In this document: positions 1 to 6,565 of the stretch, piece after piece | Position numbering within the stretch: the stretch's first letter is position 1 | Layout: each line of letters begins with the position of its first letter | Source: an uncultured Verrucomicrobiota bacterium | Lineage (GTDB): Bacteria > Verrucomicrobiota > Verrucomicrobiia > Chthoniobacterales > SZAS-18 | DNA: 10,067 nt | NCBI GenBank assembly: GCA_937873255.1 | Contig: CALMVM010000542.1 | Coordinates: 374-10,440, forward strand | Direction of reading: 5' to 3' | The notes under the pieces: model-generated | What the model saw: the letters and a program-made list of their open reading frames with translations, nothing else | What the model was told of the DNA's origin: nothing | Database searches by the model: none | Made by a program: the position numbers and the translations under genes

Positions 1-1614
1 GAGTTGCACTCGCGCGGCGTCCCGGGGTTGTTCACGGTGTTCGTCGATGCGGACGAGAAGAATAGTGAGACCGATGTCGCGCAATTCCACCAGGGTGGCC
101 TCGGGCTGCCGGACCGCGATTATTACACCAAGACCGACGACGCCTCCAAAAAGCTGTTGGCCTCCTACGAGGAGCACATCGTCAAAATCTTCACTCTCCT
201 GGGCGACGCGCCCGACAAGGCAGCGGCGGAAGCCAAGGCGGTCGTCAATCTCGAAACCGAACTCGCCAAGGCCAGCAAGACCCGCGTGCAGTTGCGCGAC
301 CCGGAAGGCAATTACCACAAGATGCCCCTCGCCGACCTGATCAAGTCCGCTCCGGGCTTCGACTGGAAGGCGTATTTTGCGGCGTTGGGCGCGCCGGAGC
401 CGGGCGACCTGATCGTGCGGCAGCCGGAGTTTGCCACGCGCGCGGCCGACCTCGCCAAGACCACCTCGCCCGACGACCTGAAGACGTATCTGCGCTGGCA
501 CCTCGTGCACGCGGCGGCGGCGCTGTTGAGCAAGCCGTTCGTGGACGAGAATTTTGCGTTCTACGGCACGATCCTGTCAGGCACGAAGGAAAACCTGCCG
601 CGTTGGAAACGCGTGCTGGCCTCCGTCGATAAAGGCGTCGGCGAGGCGCTCGGCCAGCTTTACGTGGAGAAAACCTTCTCGCCCGAGGCCAAGTCCCGCG
701 CGTTGACGATGATCAACGACCTCAAGGCCGTTCTGCGCGAACGCCTGACCAACCTCGAATGGATGGGCCCGGAGACCCGCACCGCCGCGCTCAAGAAGCT
801 CGATGCCTTCGGCGTGAAGGTCGGTTATCCCGACAAGTGGCGTGATTACTCGACGCTGGATATTTCCCGCCAGCCGTACGTGCTCAACGTGATGGCCGCG
901 AACCTGTTCGAGACCAAGCGCGAGATCGCCAAGATCGGCCACCCCGTCGATAAGACCGAGTGGGGTATGACGCCGCCGACCGTCAACGCGTACTACAACC
1001 CGTCGCGCAACGAGATCGTGTTCCCGGCGGGGATCTTGCAGCCGCCGTTCTTCAGCGCGACGGCGGACGACGCGGTCAACTACGGCGGCATGGGTGCCGT
1101 GATCGGCCACGAGATGACGCACGGCTTCGACGACCAGGGCCGGCAGTACGACGCGCAGGGCAATCTCAAGAACTGGTGGACCGACGACGACCTCAAGCGT
1201 TTCAAGGAACGCAGCACCAAGGTCGTCGCGCAGTTCAGCGCCTATGAACCGCTGCCCGGCGCGCACGTCAACGGCGAGTTGACGCAGGGCGAGAACATCG
1301 CCGACCTCGGCGGCTCGAAGATCGCGTTCGCCGCGCTGCAAAAGGCACTCGACCGGCAGGGCAAGGAAGCCCGCGAGAAGAAGATCGACGGCTTCACGCC
1401 CGAGCAGCGTTTCTTCCTGAGTTGGGCACAGGTGTGGCGCGTCAACATGCGGCCTGAAATGATGAAGGTGCGCCTGAACACCGACCCGCATTCGCCGGGG
1501 CAGTTCCGCTGCAACGGTCCGCTGAGCAACCTCGTGGAATTCCAGAAGGCGTTCAACATCCCCGACGGCTCGCCGATGGTGCGTCCGGCGGGGGAAAAGG
1601 TTCTCATCTGGTAA
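1..1614 (+). CDS. M13 family zinc metallopeptidase (neprilysin/endothelin-converting-enzyme-like), 5' end cut by window
   Basis: This is a zinc endopeptidase that cleaves oligopeptides; bacterial members are normally exported to the periplasm or cell surface. Frame 1 is open from base 1, and the first in-frame Leu codon (TTG at 4) reads as part of the family's LHxxGV segment. The true start therefore lies outside the window, with perhaps 130-150 residues including the signal peptide missing. Counting from base 4, the N-terminal M13 domain runs to about residue 290 (GLGLPDRDYY near its start) and the catalytic domain follows. NAYYNP at 328 is the substrate-binding Asn-Ala. HEMTH at 369-373 supplies two zinc ligands and the catalytic Glu. 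GENIADLGG at 429-437 supplies the third ligand E430 and the supporting D434. HSPGQFR with H496 is the transition-state His. The protein ends in Trp, as the family does (usually CxxW, here VLIW). Two stop codons (TAATAA) precede a hairpin terminator. Confidence 0.96.
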   Translation, partial: ELHSRGVPGLFTVFVDADEKNSETDVAQFHQGGLGLPDRDYYTKTDDASKKLLASYEEHIVKIFTLLGDAPDKAAAEAKAVVNLETELAKASKTRVQLRDPEGNYHKMPLADLIKSAPGFDWKAYFAALGAPEPGDLIVRQPEFATRAADLAKTTSPDDLKTYLRWHLVHAAAALLSKPFVDENFAFYGTILSGTKENLPRWKRVLASVDKGVGEALGQLYVEKTFSPEAKSRALTMINDLKAVLRERLTNLEWMGPETRTAALKKLDAFGVKVGYPDKWRDYSTLDISRQPYVLNVMAANLFETKREIAKIGHPVDKTEWGMTPPTVNAYYNPSRNEIVFPAGILQPPFFSATADDAVNYGGMGAVIGHEMTHGFDDQGRQYDAQGNLKNWWTDDDLKRFKERSTKVVAQFSAYEPLPGAHVNGELTQGENIADLGGSKIAFAALQKALDRQGKEAREKKIDGFTPEQRFFLSWAQVWRVNMRPEMMKVRLNTDPHSPGQFRCNGPLSNLVEFQKAFNIPDGSPMVRPAGEKVLIW

Positions 1615-1644
1615 TAAGTTTCACCACGCGTCTAGCCAATAAGA

Positions 1645-1671
1645 GGGGCGGCCTGCAGGCCGCCCCTTTTT
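1645..1671 (+). terminator. Rho-independent terminator after the M13 peptidase
   Basis: A perfect 22-base GC-rich palindrome (1645-1666: 9-bp stem, TGCA loop) is followed by five T residues. It begins about 30 bases after the double stop of the peptidase gene. The T tract is on the + strand, so it terminates the peptidase transcript and insulates the toxin-antitoxin pair downstream. Confidence 0.92.
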
Positions 1672-1705
1672 GCTTCCTGTCGTATTCAGTCTGATCCCGG
1701 AGGAC

Positions 1706-1734
1706 TTGCCTCGCAGGCGGGAAGTTGTTATCCT
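1706..1734 (+). promoter_or_regulatory. Possible sigma70-type promoter for the toxin-antitoxin pair
   Basis: TTGCCT (1706-1711, four of six matches to the -35 consensus) and TATCCT (1729-1734, four of six to the -10) are separated by 17 bases. The ATG of the first gene lies only 6 bases after the -10 box and has no Shine-Dalgarno sequence, so a transcript from here would start at or very near the ATG (leaderless). The match is modest, and the organism's sigma-factor consensus is unknown. Confidence 0.3.
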
Positions 1735-1740
1735 CATTCG

Positions 1741-1935
1741 ATGAACACCGCCACCGCACAACTTCTTGAGGCGTTTGAACGGCTTGCGCCCGAGGAGCAA
1801 CGGGAGTTCAGCAACGTCATCGTTCACCGTGCGGCTCAACTCGACTACGGAGACCTCACCGAAGAGGACCTGACGGCGTGCGCCGCCCGCATGTTTGCCA
1901 TGCTCGATGAGGAGGAAGATGCCCAGGCGCGGTGA
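1741..1935 (+). CDS. Small acidic putative antitoxin paired with MazF/PemK toxin
   Basis: This 64-residue protein is rich in Glu, Asp, Ala and Leu, and its C-terminal end is strongly acidic (LDEEEDAQAR). It lies directly upstream of a MazF/PemK toxin and overlaps it by 17 bases, the usual antitoxin-first order of type II modules. The predicted role is to bind and neutralise the toxin. I see no recognisable ribbon-helix-helix or AbrB-type DNA-binding motif, so it may act only through toxin binding. The segment LDYGDLTEEDLTA resembles small proteins I recall beside MazF/PemK genes in Planctomycetes and Verrucomicrobia; that is recollection, not a search. No Shine-Dalgarno sequence precedes the ATG. 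The antitoxin role is inferred from size, charge and position. Confidence 0.8.
   Translation: MNTATAQLLEAFERLAPEEQREFSNVIVHRAAQLDYGDLTEEDLTACAARMFAMLDEEEDAQAR
1909..1915 (+). promoter_or_regulatory. Ribosome binding site deciding the MazF start
   Basis: GAGGAGG lies inside the antitoxin's acidic Glu codons, just upstream of the ATG at 1919. It favours that start over the in-frame ATG at 1895, which would add eight residues (MPCSMRRK) with no equivalent in the family. The acidic tail of the antitoxin thus doubles as the toxin's ribosome binding site, so toxin translation is coupled to antitoxin translation. Confidence 0.6.
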
Positions 1936-2227
1936 GGTCTGGCTTGTTGATCTCGGCTTGGCCCAGAAGACCCGTCCCGCCGTCATCTTGAGCGTGCCTT
2001 ACGGAGAGGAAGACCGCGTGGTCGTTACGGTCGTTTCCCATACGACCTCACTCCGGGGCGTGCCCTTCGAAGTAGTTGTCCCCGTTCCTTTCCTGCGCGC
2101 TGGCGCATTCGTGGTGCAAAGCGTCACCACCATTGCCGCCAAATACGCACTCAGGAGGCTCGGTACTCTCACGCCCACGCAACTCGCGCCCATCGAAGCG
2201 GGCGTCCGTGCGTGGCTCGGACTTTGA
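1919..2227 (+). CDS. MazF/PemK-family endoribonuclease toxin
   Basis: At 102 residues this is a normal-length MazF/PemK toxin, a family of sequence-specific mRNA-cleaving RNases held inactive by a partner antitoxin. The N-terminal RRGEVWLVDLG (3-13) is the family signature. KTRPAVILS (17-25) contains the conserved Arg (R19) and Pro. VVSHTTSLRG (38-47) carries the Thr/Ser loop; R19 and T42/T43 are the likely equivalents of the catalytic Arg and Thr of characterised MazF proteins. The C-terminal half (VQSVTTIAAKYALRRLGTLT) matches the family's closing strand and helix. Its start overlaps the antitoxin by 17 bases. Nothing looks broken, so the module is probably functional. RNA target specificity cannot be read from the sequence. 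Confidence 0.92.
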   Translation: MPRRGEVWLVDLGLAQKTRPAVILSVPYGEEDRVVVTVVSHTTSLRGVPFEVVVPVPFLRAGAFVVQSVTTIAAKYALRRLGTLTPTQLAPIEAGVRAWLGL

Positions 2228-2298
2228 CCAGCGAAACGACGCCATGCTTCGGCCGCCGGGATGAGCGGCTTCGTGGATAATGTTTCCTCCGGTTGCTC

Positions 2299-3564
2299 AT
2301 GCCCAATCCCTTCTTCCTGCTGGCCATCCTGCTGACGCTCGCGGCGTTTTCCAGTTATGTGAACCACCGTTTCCTCGGCCTGCCGACCACGGTGGCGCTG
2401 ATGGGCATTTCCCTTTTGCTTGCGCTCGGGACGGTCGGGCTGACCCGGCTCGGGTGGCCCTTGCAAGGATCGGTCGAGCATCTGCTCAAGGAGGTCAATC
2501 TCAGCCAGACGCTCCTGGGCGGTGCGCTGAGCTTCCTGCTGTTCGCCGCCACGCTGAACGTGCAGTTCAAGGAGTTCCACGAACAACGCTGGCGCGTCGC
2601 CTCGCTCGCGTTTCTCAGCACGACCCTGTCGCTGTTCCTCGTCGCAGGGATGGCGTACTATCTTTTCCGCTGGCTGGGACTGAACATCCCCCTGCTCTAC
2701 TGCCTGATCTTCGGTTCGCTGATCTCGCCGACGGACCCGGTCGCGGTCCTCGGTTTGCTCAAAAAAGCGGGCGCGCCGATCTCGCTGGAAACCAAGATCG
2801 TCGGCGAATCTCTTTTCAACGACGGCGTCGGCATCGCGGGCTTCAGCCTGTTCCTCGATTCGCTCCTCGCCACGGGTCCGCAGATGGACGTGGTGTGGAC
2901 CGACGCGCTGATCCTGCTCGTGCGCGAGGCGGGCGGCGGACTGCTTTTGGGTTGGGCGCTGGGCTGGGTCACGGTGAAGTTGATTAAAGGCATCGACCAC
3001 TATCCGGTGGAAGTGCTCCTGACCCTCGCGCTGGTCAGCGGCGGATACGCGCTCGGGTTGGCGCTGCACGTTAGCGGGCCGCTGGTCGTGGCGACGGCGG
3101 GCCTGCTCGTCGGCTACTACGGCCGCGAGGAAGCGATGTCGGAGAAGAGCCGCGCAAACCTCGATTCGTTCTGGGAACTCGTCGACGAAATCCTCAACGC
3201 GCTGCTGTTCGTCCTCGTCGGCTTGCAAGTGACGGCGGTGCAACTCGAATGGGACTACCTCGTGGCGGCGGGATTGATGATCGTGGCGGTGCTGCTGGCG
3301 CGGGCGATCAGCGTGGGAATCCCCGGCGCGGCGTTGCGCGTCTTCGGCGGCACGACGGAACGCCACGGCGTCGCGCTGTTGACCTGGGGCGGATTGCGCG
3401 GGGCGATCTCGGTGGCGCTGGCGCTTTCGTTGCCACCCGGCCGCGAACACGACCTGATCCTGACGGTGACATACGCCATCGTCGCGTTTTCCATCCTCGT
3501 GCAGGGGACGACCTTGCCGTGGCTGTTGCGGCGGTTGCTCAGACCGGAAACATCACAAGGCTAG
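2299..3564 (+). CDS. CPA1-family Na+(K+)/H+ antiporter, NhaP-like
   Basis: This 421-residue inner-membrane protein exchanges cations for protons and serves pH and Na+ homeostasis. It is hydrophobic throughout, with roughly 11-12 membrane segments beginning at residue 4. CPA1 hallmarks are present: SPTDPVAVLG with T145-D146-P147, GESLFNDGVG with N174-D175 (the ion-binding Asn-Asp of electroneutral CPA1 exchangers), and TWGGLRGAISVALALS with conserved R367. It stops soon after the last membrane segment (LRRLLRPETSQG), so it lacks the long cytoplasmic regulatory tail or TrkA-C domains of some relatives. The ATG at 2299 is preferred, but a TTG two codons upstream (2293) is possible. There is no Shine-Dalgarno; CCTCC lies about 8 bases upstream. 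Its last 12 bases overlap the convergent photolyase gene. Na+ versus K+ selectivity cannot be assigned. Confidence 0.94.
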   Translation: MPNPFFLLAILLTLAAFSSYVNHRFLGLPTTVALMGISLLLALGTVGLTRLGWPLQGSVEHLLKEVNLSQTLLGGALSFLLFAATLNVQFKEFHEQRWRVASLAFLSTTLSLFLVAGMAYYLFRWLGLNIPLLYCLIFGSLISPTDPVAVLGLLKKAGAPISLETKIVGESLFNDGVGIAGFSLFLDSLLATGPQMDVVWTDALILLVREAGGGLLLGWALGWVTVKLIKGIDHYPVEVLLTLALVSGGYALGLALHVSGPLVVATAGLLVGYYGREEAMSEKSRANLDSFWELVDEILNALLFVLVGLQVTAVQLEWDYLVAAGLMIVAVLLARAISVGIPGAALRVFGGTTERHGVALLTWGGLRGAISVALALSLPPGREHDLILTVTYAIVAFSILVQGTTLPWLLRRLLRPETSQG

Positions 3565-5145
3565 CTCGCGTTGCCCGCGCGTGGCGGCGGCCTGCTTGCG
3601 TTTCGGCACGTTGCGTTTGCGGGCAACCCCGGCGCGGGTATGCAGCGGACGTTCGCGGCTGCCGTGGCGCGCGTAGACGCGTTGCGCCTCGCGGCGGGCG
3701 TAATCCGTGCGGCGGATCGCGCCGAGGCGTTCGCGGGCGCGGGCATAGGCCTCGGCGTGATCCACGATGGGCGACGGATAATCGCGTCCGACGCGGCAGC
3801 CCACTTTTTTCTGCACGTCGGCGGGCATGAGGTGCGGCTCGGCGATGAACGCCGCCGGCACGTTCGCCAACTCGGGCACGAAACGCCGGATGAACGCACC
3901 GCCGGGATCGTGGTCCTGCGCCTGCTTGGCGGGCGCGTAGATGCGGATCGAATTGATCCCCGTGACTCCGCTCTGCATCTGGAATTGCGGATAATGGATG
4001 CCCGGTTCGTAGTCGAGGAACAACCGCGCGAGGTACACCGACGTGGGTTGCCAGTGCAGCCACAGGTGGTAGGCCGCGAACGAAGCGAGCATCGCACGCA
4101 TGCGGAAGTTGATCCACCCGCTGCGCTGCAACGCGCGCATGCACGCATCCACCAGCGGATAACCCGTGTAACCCTCGCTCCACGCCGCGAACCGGCGCGG
4201 GTCGAAATCGTTCTCGCGCATGCCGTCGTAGGCGCGGGAGAAATTGCGGCTTTCCAGCGCGGGTTCGTCTTCGAGTTTCTGGATGAAGTGACAGTGCCAG
4301 CGCAACCGCGACTGGAAGGACGCCAGCGAACGCCGCCAGCGTCCGTCGATGGGGACGCCGGCGGTGTCGAGTTTGTCCAATTCGCGCTGGCGTTCGCGCG
4401 TGATCTGGAACGTCTCACGGATCGACAGGCAGCCGAACGTCAGGTAGGGCGAGAGCCGGCTGCACGAATTCCACGCGGGGCCGGGCGCGGACATGGCCTT
4501 GCGGTAATCGACGCCGCGCGTTTCCAAAAACGACTCCAGCAACCGGTGCGCGGGTGACTCACCGCCGGGTTGGGCGAGGTCGCGCGTGCTCTCGCGCAGG
4601 CCGAGGTCGGCGGGGGTTTGCAGGCGGCCGGCATCGATGGCGGGGACGACCGAAAGCTCGGCGGGCGCGGGCGTGACCGGCTCGGACATTCGCGCCGTCC
4701 AGCGCGCCGCCCAACCGTCGCGGTCCGGGTGCGGGCGGAAGACACCGTGCTGCGGGATTTCGGTCCAAGGGATGTTGTGTTGGCAGCACCAAGAGGCGAT
4801 GCGTTTGTCGCGGGCGTAGGTCAGGGCGTTGCCGGTTTCCTCGTGGCTCCAGAGATGCGCGATACCGCCGTGGCGGGCGTGGAGTTCGTCGAACACGTCC
4901 GGCAGTCGTCCGACGCGAGTCGTCAACCGTCCGCCGCGCGCACGCAAGCGGGCGTCGAGTTCCGCGAGGGATTGGTTGATGAAGACGAGGTGCGATGGGT
5001 CGAAATCGTCCGCGCGGATGATTTCCGGCTCGTAAACGTACAACGCCAAAAGCGGCCCGCCGGTCCGCGCCGCCTCGAATAATGGGCGATGGTCACGGAC
5101 GCGCAGATCACGCTTGAGCCAGACGACTTGCAGAGCGGCGGACAT
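3553..5145 (-). CDS. Photolyase/cryptochrome-family FAD-binding flavoprotein
   Basis: The 530-residue product has the two photolyase domains: an N-terminal antenna-type alpha/beta domain (VVWLKRDLRVRDHRPL at 7-22) and the helical FAD domain (about 215-460: SRLSPYLTFGCLSIR at 229-243, EGYTGYPLVDACMRAL at 324-339, WINFRMRAMLASF at 344-356, DHDPGGAFIRRFVPEL at 411-426). Family members repair UV-induced pyrimidine dimers with blue light or act as light sensors. Compared with E. coli PhrB as I recall it, several key positions differ: E274 becomes R280, N378 becomes G382, and the FAD-proximal W382 becomes P386 within YPQFQM (385-390). W277 (W283) and W359 (W365) are retained. The last 50 residues are rich in Arg and Lys. 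The start at 5145 matches the family; the longer frame upstream (to 5472) has no family similarity. No Shine-Dalgarno is visible. Family membership is secure; repair versus signalling is not. Confidence 0.93.
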   Translation of the reverse strand: MSAALQVVWLKRDLRVRDHRPLFEAARTGGPLLALYVYEPEIIRADDFDPSHLVFINQSLAELDARLRARGGRLTTRVGRLPDVFDELHARHGGIAHLWSHEETGNALTYARDKRIASWCCQHNIPWTEIPQHGVFRPHPDRDGWAARWTARMSEPVTPAPAELSVVPAIDAGRLQTPADLGLRESTRDLAQPGGESPAHRLLESFLETRGVDYRKAMSAPGPAWNSCSRLSPYLTFGCLSIRETFQITRERQRELDKLDTAGVPIDGRWRRSLASFQSRLRWHCHFIQKLEDEPALESRNFSRAYDGMRENDFDPRRFAAWSEGYTGYPLVDACMRALQRSGWINFRMRAMLASFAAYHLWLHWQPTSVYLARLFLDYEPGIHYPQFQMQSGVTGINSIRIYAPAKQAQDHDPGGAFIRRFVPELANVPAAFIAEPHLMPADVQKKVGCRVGRDYPSPIVDHAEAYARARERLGAIRRTDYARREAQRVYARHGSRERPLHTRAGVARKRNVPKRKQAAATRGQRELAL

Positions 5146-5152
5146 CAGGAAT

Positions 5153-5191
5153 AAATACGTTTTCCCCGACCCGACAGATGCGCGCGTATTT
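5153..5191. promoter_or_regulatory. Spaced inverted repeat between divergent photolyase and Cys-rich genes
   Basis: AAATACG (5153-5159) and CGTATTT (5185-5191) form 7-bp half-sites with centres 32 bases apart, about three helical turns, in the 113-base divergent intergenic region. This could be an operator for one or both genes. A chance match of this length is quite possible, so the entry is only a pointer. Confidence 0.2.
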
Positions 5192-5240
5192 GACGTGCCG
5201 CCCGCGCAGAACCATCTTTCCACCGATCGTAAAATGCGGA

Positions 5241-5250
5241 AAGGAGGTGA
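5241..5250 (+). promoter_or_regulatory. Near-perfect Shine-Dalgarno for the Cys-rich peptide gene
   Basis: AAGGAGGTGA is a full complement to the 16S rRNA 3' tail, 8 bases before the ATG at 5259. An ATG directly abutting it (5251) opens a three-codon frame, ATG ACC ACA TGA, whose stop overlaps the real start (ATGA). The strong site singles out 5259 as the start rather than the farther-upstream frame opening at 5178, and suggests high expression. Confidence 0.85.
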
Positions 5251-5258
5251 ATGACCAC

Positions 5259-5408
5259 ATGAAAAATTCTCTAATTTTCGCGGTAGTCCTGACCGCGTTG
5301 GGAGCGTTCGGCGCATCGCGCGCGGCCCAACCGCAAACGCAAGCTCCGGCGGCCTGTTGCAGCGGCGGAACCTGTTGCAACGGCGGCGCTTGCTGCGCAT
5401 CCAAATAA
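5259..5408 (+). CDS. Small secreted Cys-pair repeat peptide, function unknown
   Basis: This is a 49-residue product. Residues 1-22 form a signal peptide: MKN, a hydrophobic core (SLIFAVVLTALGAFGA) and an S-R-A cleavage site before AQPQ. The mature part is about 27 residues: a Gln/Pro/Ala linker, then CCSGGT CCNGGA CC and ASK. Three Cys-Cys pairs (33-34, 39-40, 45-46) fall at an exact six-residue period. At the DNA level this is an 18-base direct repeat (5355-5372 and 5373-5390, about 14/18 identical) plus a partial third copy, so the peptide grew by codon-repeat duplication. Vicinal cysteines suggest soft-metal binding (Cu, Zn or similar) or a disulfide-rich fold. I do not recognise a named family. 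It has an excellent ribosome binding site and is divergent from the photolyase gene, so a shared regulator is possible. There is no Cys-acylation lipobox. Confidence 0.82.
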   Translation: MKNSLIFAVVLTALGAFGASRAAQPQTQAPAACCSGGTCCNGGACCASK

Positions 5409-5426
5409 GCCACCGTTTCGGAATAA

Positions 5427-5457
5427 GGCGGCTCTCCCAAACATCGGGAAAGCCGCC
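5427..5457. terminator. Hairpin between convergent Cys-rich and aldo/keto reductase genes
   Basis: GGCGGCT (5427-5433) pairs with AGCCGCC (5451-5457). One mismatch follows, and four more pairs (TCCC with GGGA) close a short loop. It lies between two genes that end toward each other (5408 and 5504), so it may end transcripts from both sides. Neither side has a good T tract, which lowers confidence. Confidence 0.5.
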
Positions 5458-5503
5458 GATTCCTAACCGCACGCTTCGGCCCGCGCCAAAGCGATGCCAC
5501 GCT

Positions 5504-6514
5504 CTACGCGTGGACCATCGACATCATGTCTTTGGTGTAGCGTTCGCCCGCCACCTGGAACTCGGCACACGCCTCGTCCAGTGCGCGCCTGTCATCCGCA
5601 TCCAACTCGACGCCCAGCGCGCCCATGTTGTCTTCGAGGTACTTCACGCGCTTGGTACCTGGGATCGGCACGATGTCGCTGCCCTGTGCGAGCACCCACG
5701 CCAACGCCAGTTGCGCCGCAGTGGCCCCTTTCTTTTCGGCGAGGGATTTGACCGCGTTGGCGAGCTTGAGATTTTGCTGGAGCGCCTCCTCGGCAAATCG
5801 CGGGTTCGTGCGCCGCCAATCGCCTTCGGGCAGGTCTTCCACCTTCTGGATCGCCCCCGTCAGAAAACCGCGTCCCAGCGGACTGTACGGCACGAAGGTG
5901 ATCCCCAATTCGCGGCAGGTGTCGAGCACGCCGTTGGTTTCCGGGTCACGGGTCCAGAGCGAGTATTCGCTTTGCAACGCCGCAATCGGATGCACCGCCA
6001 CCGCGCGCCGCAACGTGTCCGGCGCGGCCTCCGATAACCCGAGCGCGCGCACCTTGCCGGCGGCGACGAGTTCGGCCATGGCACCCACTGTTTCCTCGAT
6101 GGGCGTGCCGGGATCGACGCGGTGTTGGTAAAACAGGTCGATCACGTCGATGCCGAGACGTTGGAGGCTACCGTCGCACGCTCGGCGCACGTTGTCGGGT
6201 GTACTGTCCGTGCCGAGGCGGTTGCCGCCGGCGTCGAGCTTGAAGCCGAATTTCGTGGCCAGCACGACCCGTTCACGCGGCACCTCGCGCAGGAATTTCC
6301 CCAGGAGTTCCTCGTTTTTCCAAGGGCCGTAAATCTCGGCGGTGTCCAGGAAATTGCCGCCGAGATCGAGATAACGATGCAGCACGCGCAGGCTTTCGCC
6401 TTCATCGGCGGGTCCGTAGGCGAACGACATGCCCATGCAGCCGAGGCCGAGGGCGGTAACGGACAGGCCGGTGTCGCGGCCGAGCGGCCGGGTGGGAAGC
6501 GGGGAAGAGATCAC
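5504..6514 (-). CDS. Aldo/keto reductase, NADP(H)-dependent
   Basis: This cytosolic TIM-barrel oxidoreductase reduces aldehydes or ketones with NADPH. From the GTG at 6514 it has 336 residues, a typical length. [22 protein letters not shown] is the family N-terminus. The catalytic tetrad is visible: D57 and Y62 in [11 protein letters not shown]88 in ATKFG, H131 in [31 protein letters not shown] and [12 protein letters not shown] follow in order, and [14 protein letters not shown] near the C-terminus is the NADP phosphate-binding loop. The overall look is that of the broad-specificity IolS/YhdN-like subgroup. Start choice is uncertain. A GTG at 6562, just after the pseudopilin stop, would add 16 poorly conserved residues, and an intermediate GTG also exists; none has a well-placed Shine-Dalgarno. 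It is the last gene of a minus-strand group. The natural substrate cannot be inferred. Confidence 0.95.
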   Translation of the reverse strand: MISSPLPTRPLGRDTGLSVTALGLGCMGMSFAYGPADEGESLRVLHRYLDLGGNFLDTAEIYGPWKNEELLGKFLREVPRERVVLATKFGFKLDAGGNRLGTDSTPDNVRRACDGSLQRLGIDVIDLFYQHRVDPGTPIEETVGAMAELVAAGKVRALGLSEAAPDTLRRAVAVHPIAALQSEYSLWTRDPETNGVLDTCRELGITFVPYSPLGRGFLTGAIQKVEDLPEGDWRRTNPRFAEEALQQNLKLANAVKSLAEKKGATAAQLALAWVLAQGSDIVPIPGTKRVKYLEDNMGALGVELDADDRRALDEACAEFQVAGERYTKDMMSMVHA

Positions 6515-6565
6515 CCCTCTGAAACGCACGCCCGGCGGCGGACGGACGGATGACCGATGCACCGG

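Noticed and set aside
577..1491. 304-codon minus-strand frame opposite the M13 peptidase
   Set aside because: It is antisense to the catalytic domain including HExxH, and has no start context or recognisable fold.
1999..3450. 483-codon minus-strand open frame opposite the antiporter
   Set aside because: Its translation is Arg/Gln/Glu/His-rich with no domain pattern, while the plus strand carries clear CPA1 motifs. It is a GC-driven antisense shadow.
3571..4557. 328-codon plus-strand frame opposite the photolyase
   Set aside because: It is a shadow of the conserved FAD domain, with composition typical of an antisense GC-rich frame.
5178..5258. Longer N-terminal version of the Cys-rich peptide starting at 5178
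   Set aside because: It would place 27 mostly polar residues before an otherwise textbook signal peptide, and the strong ribosome binding site sits just before 5259.
5146..5472. In-frame N-terminal extension of the photolyase (about 109 extra residues)
   Set aside because: The extension shows no family similarity, overlaps the divergent Cys-rich gene and its ribosome binding site, and the family N-terminus begins at the Met at 5145.
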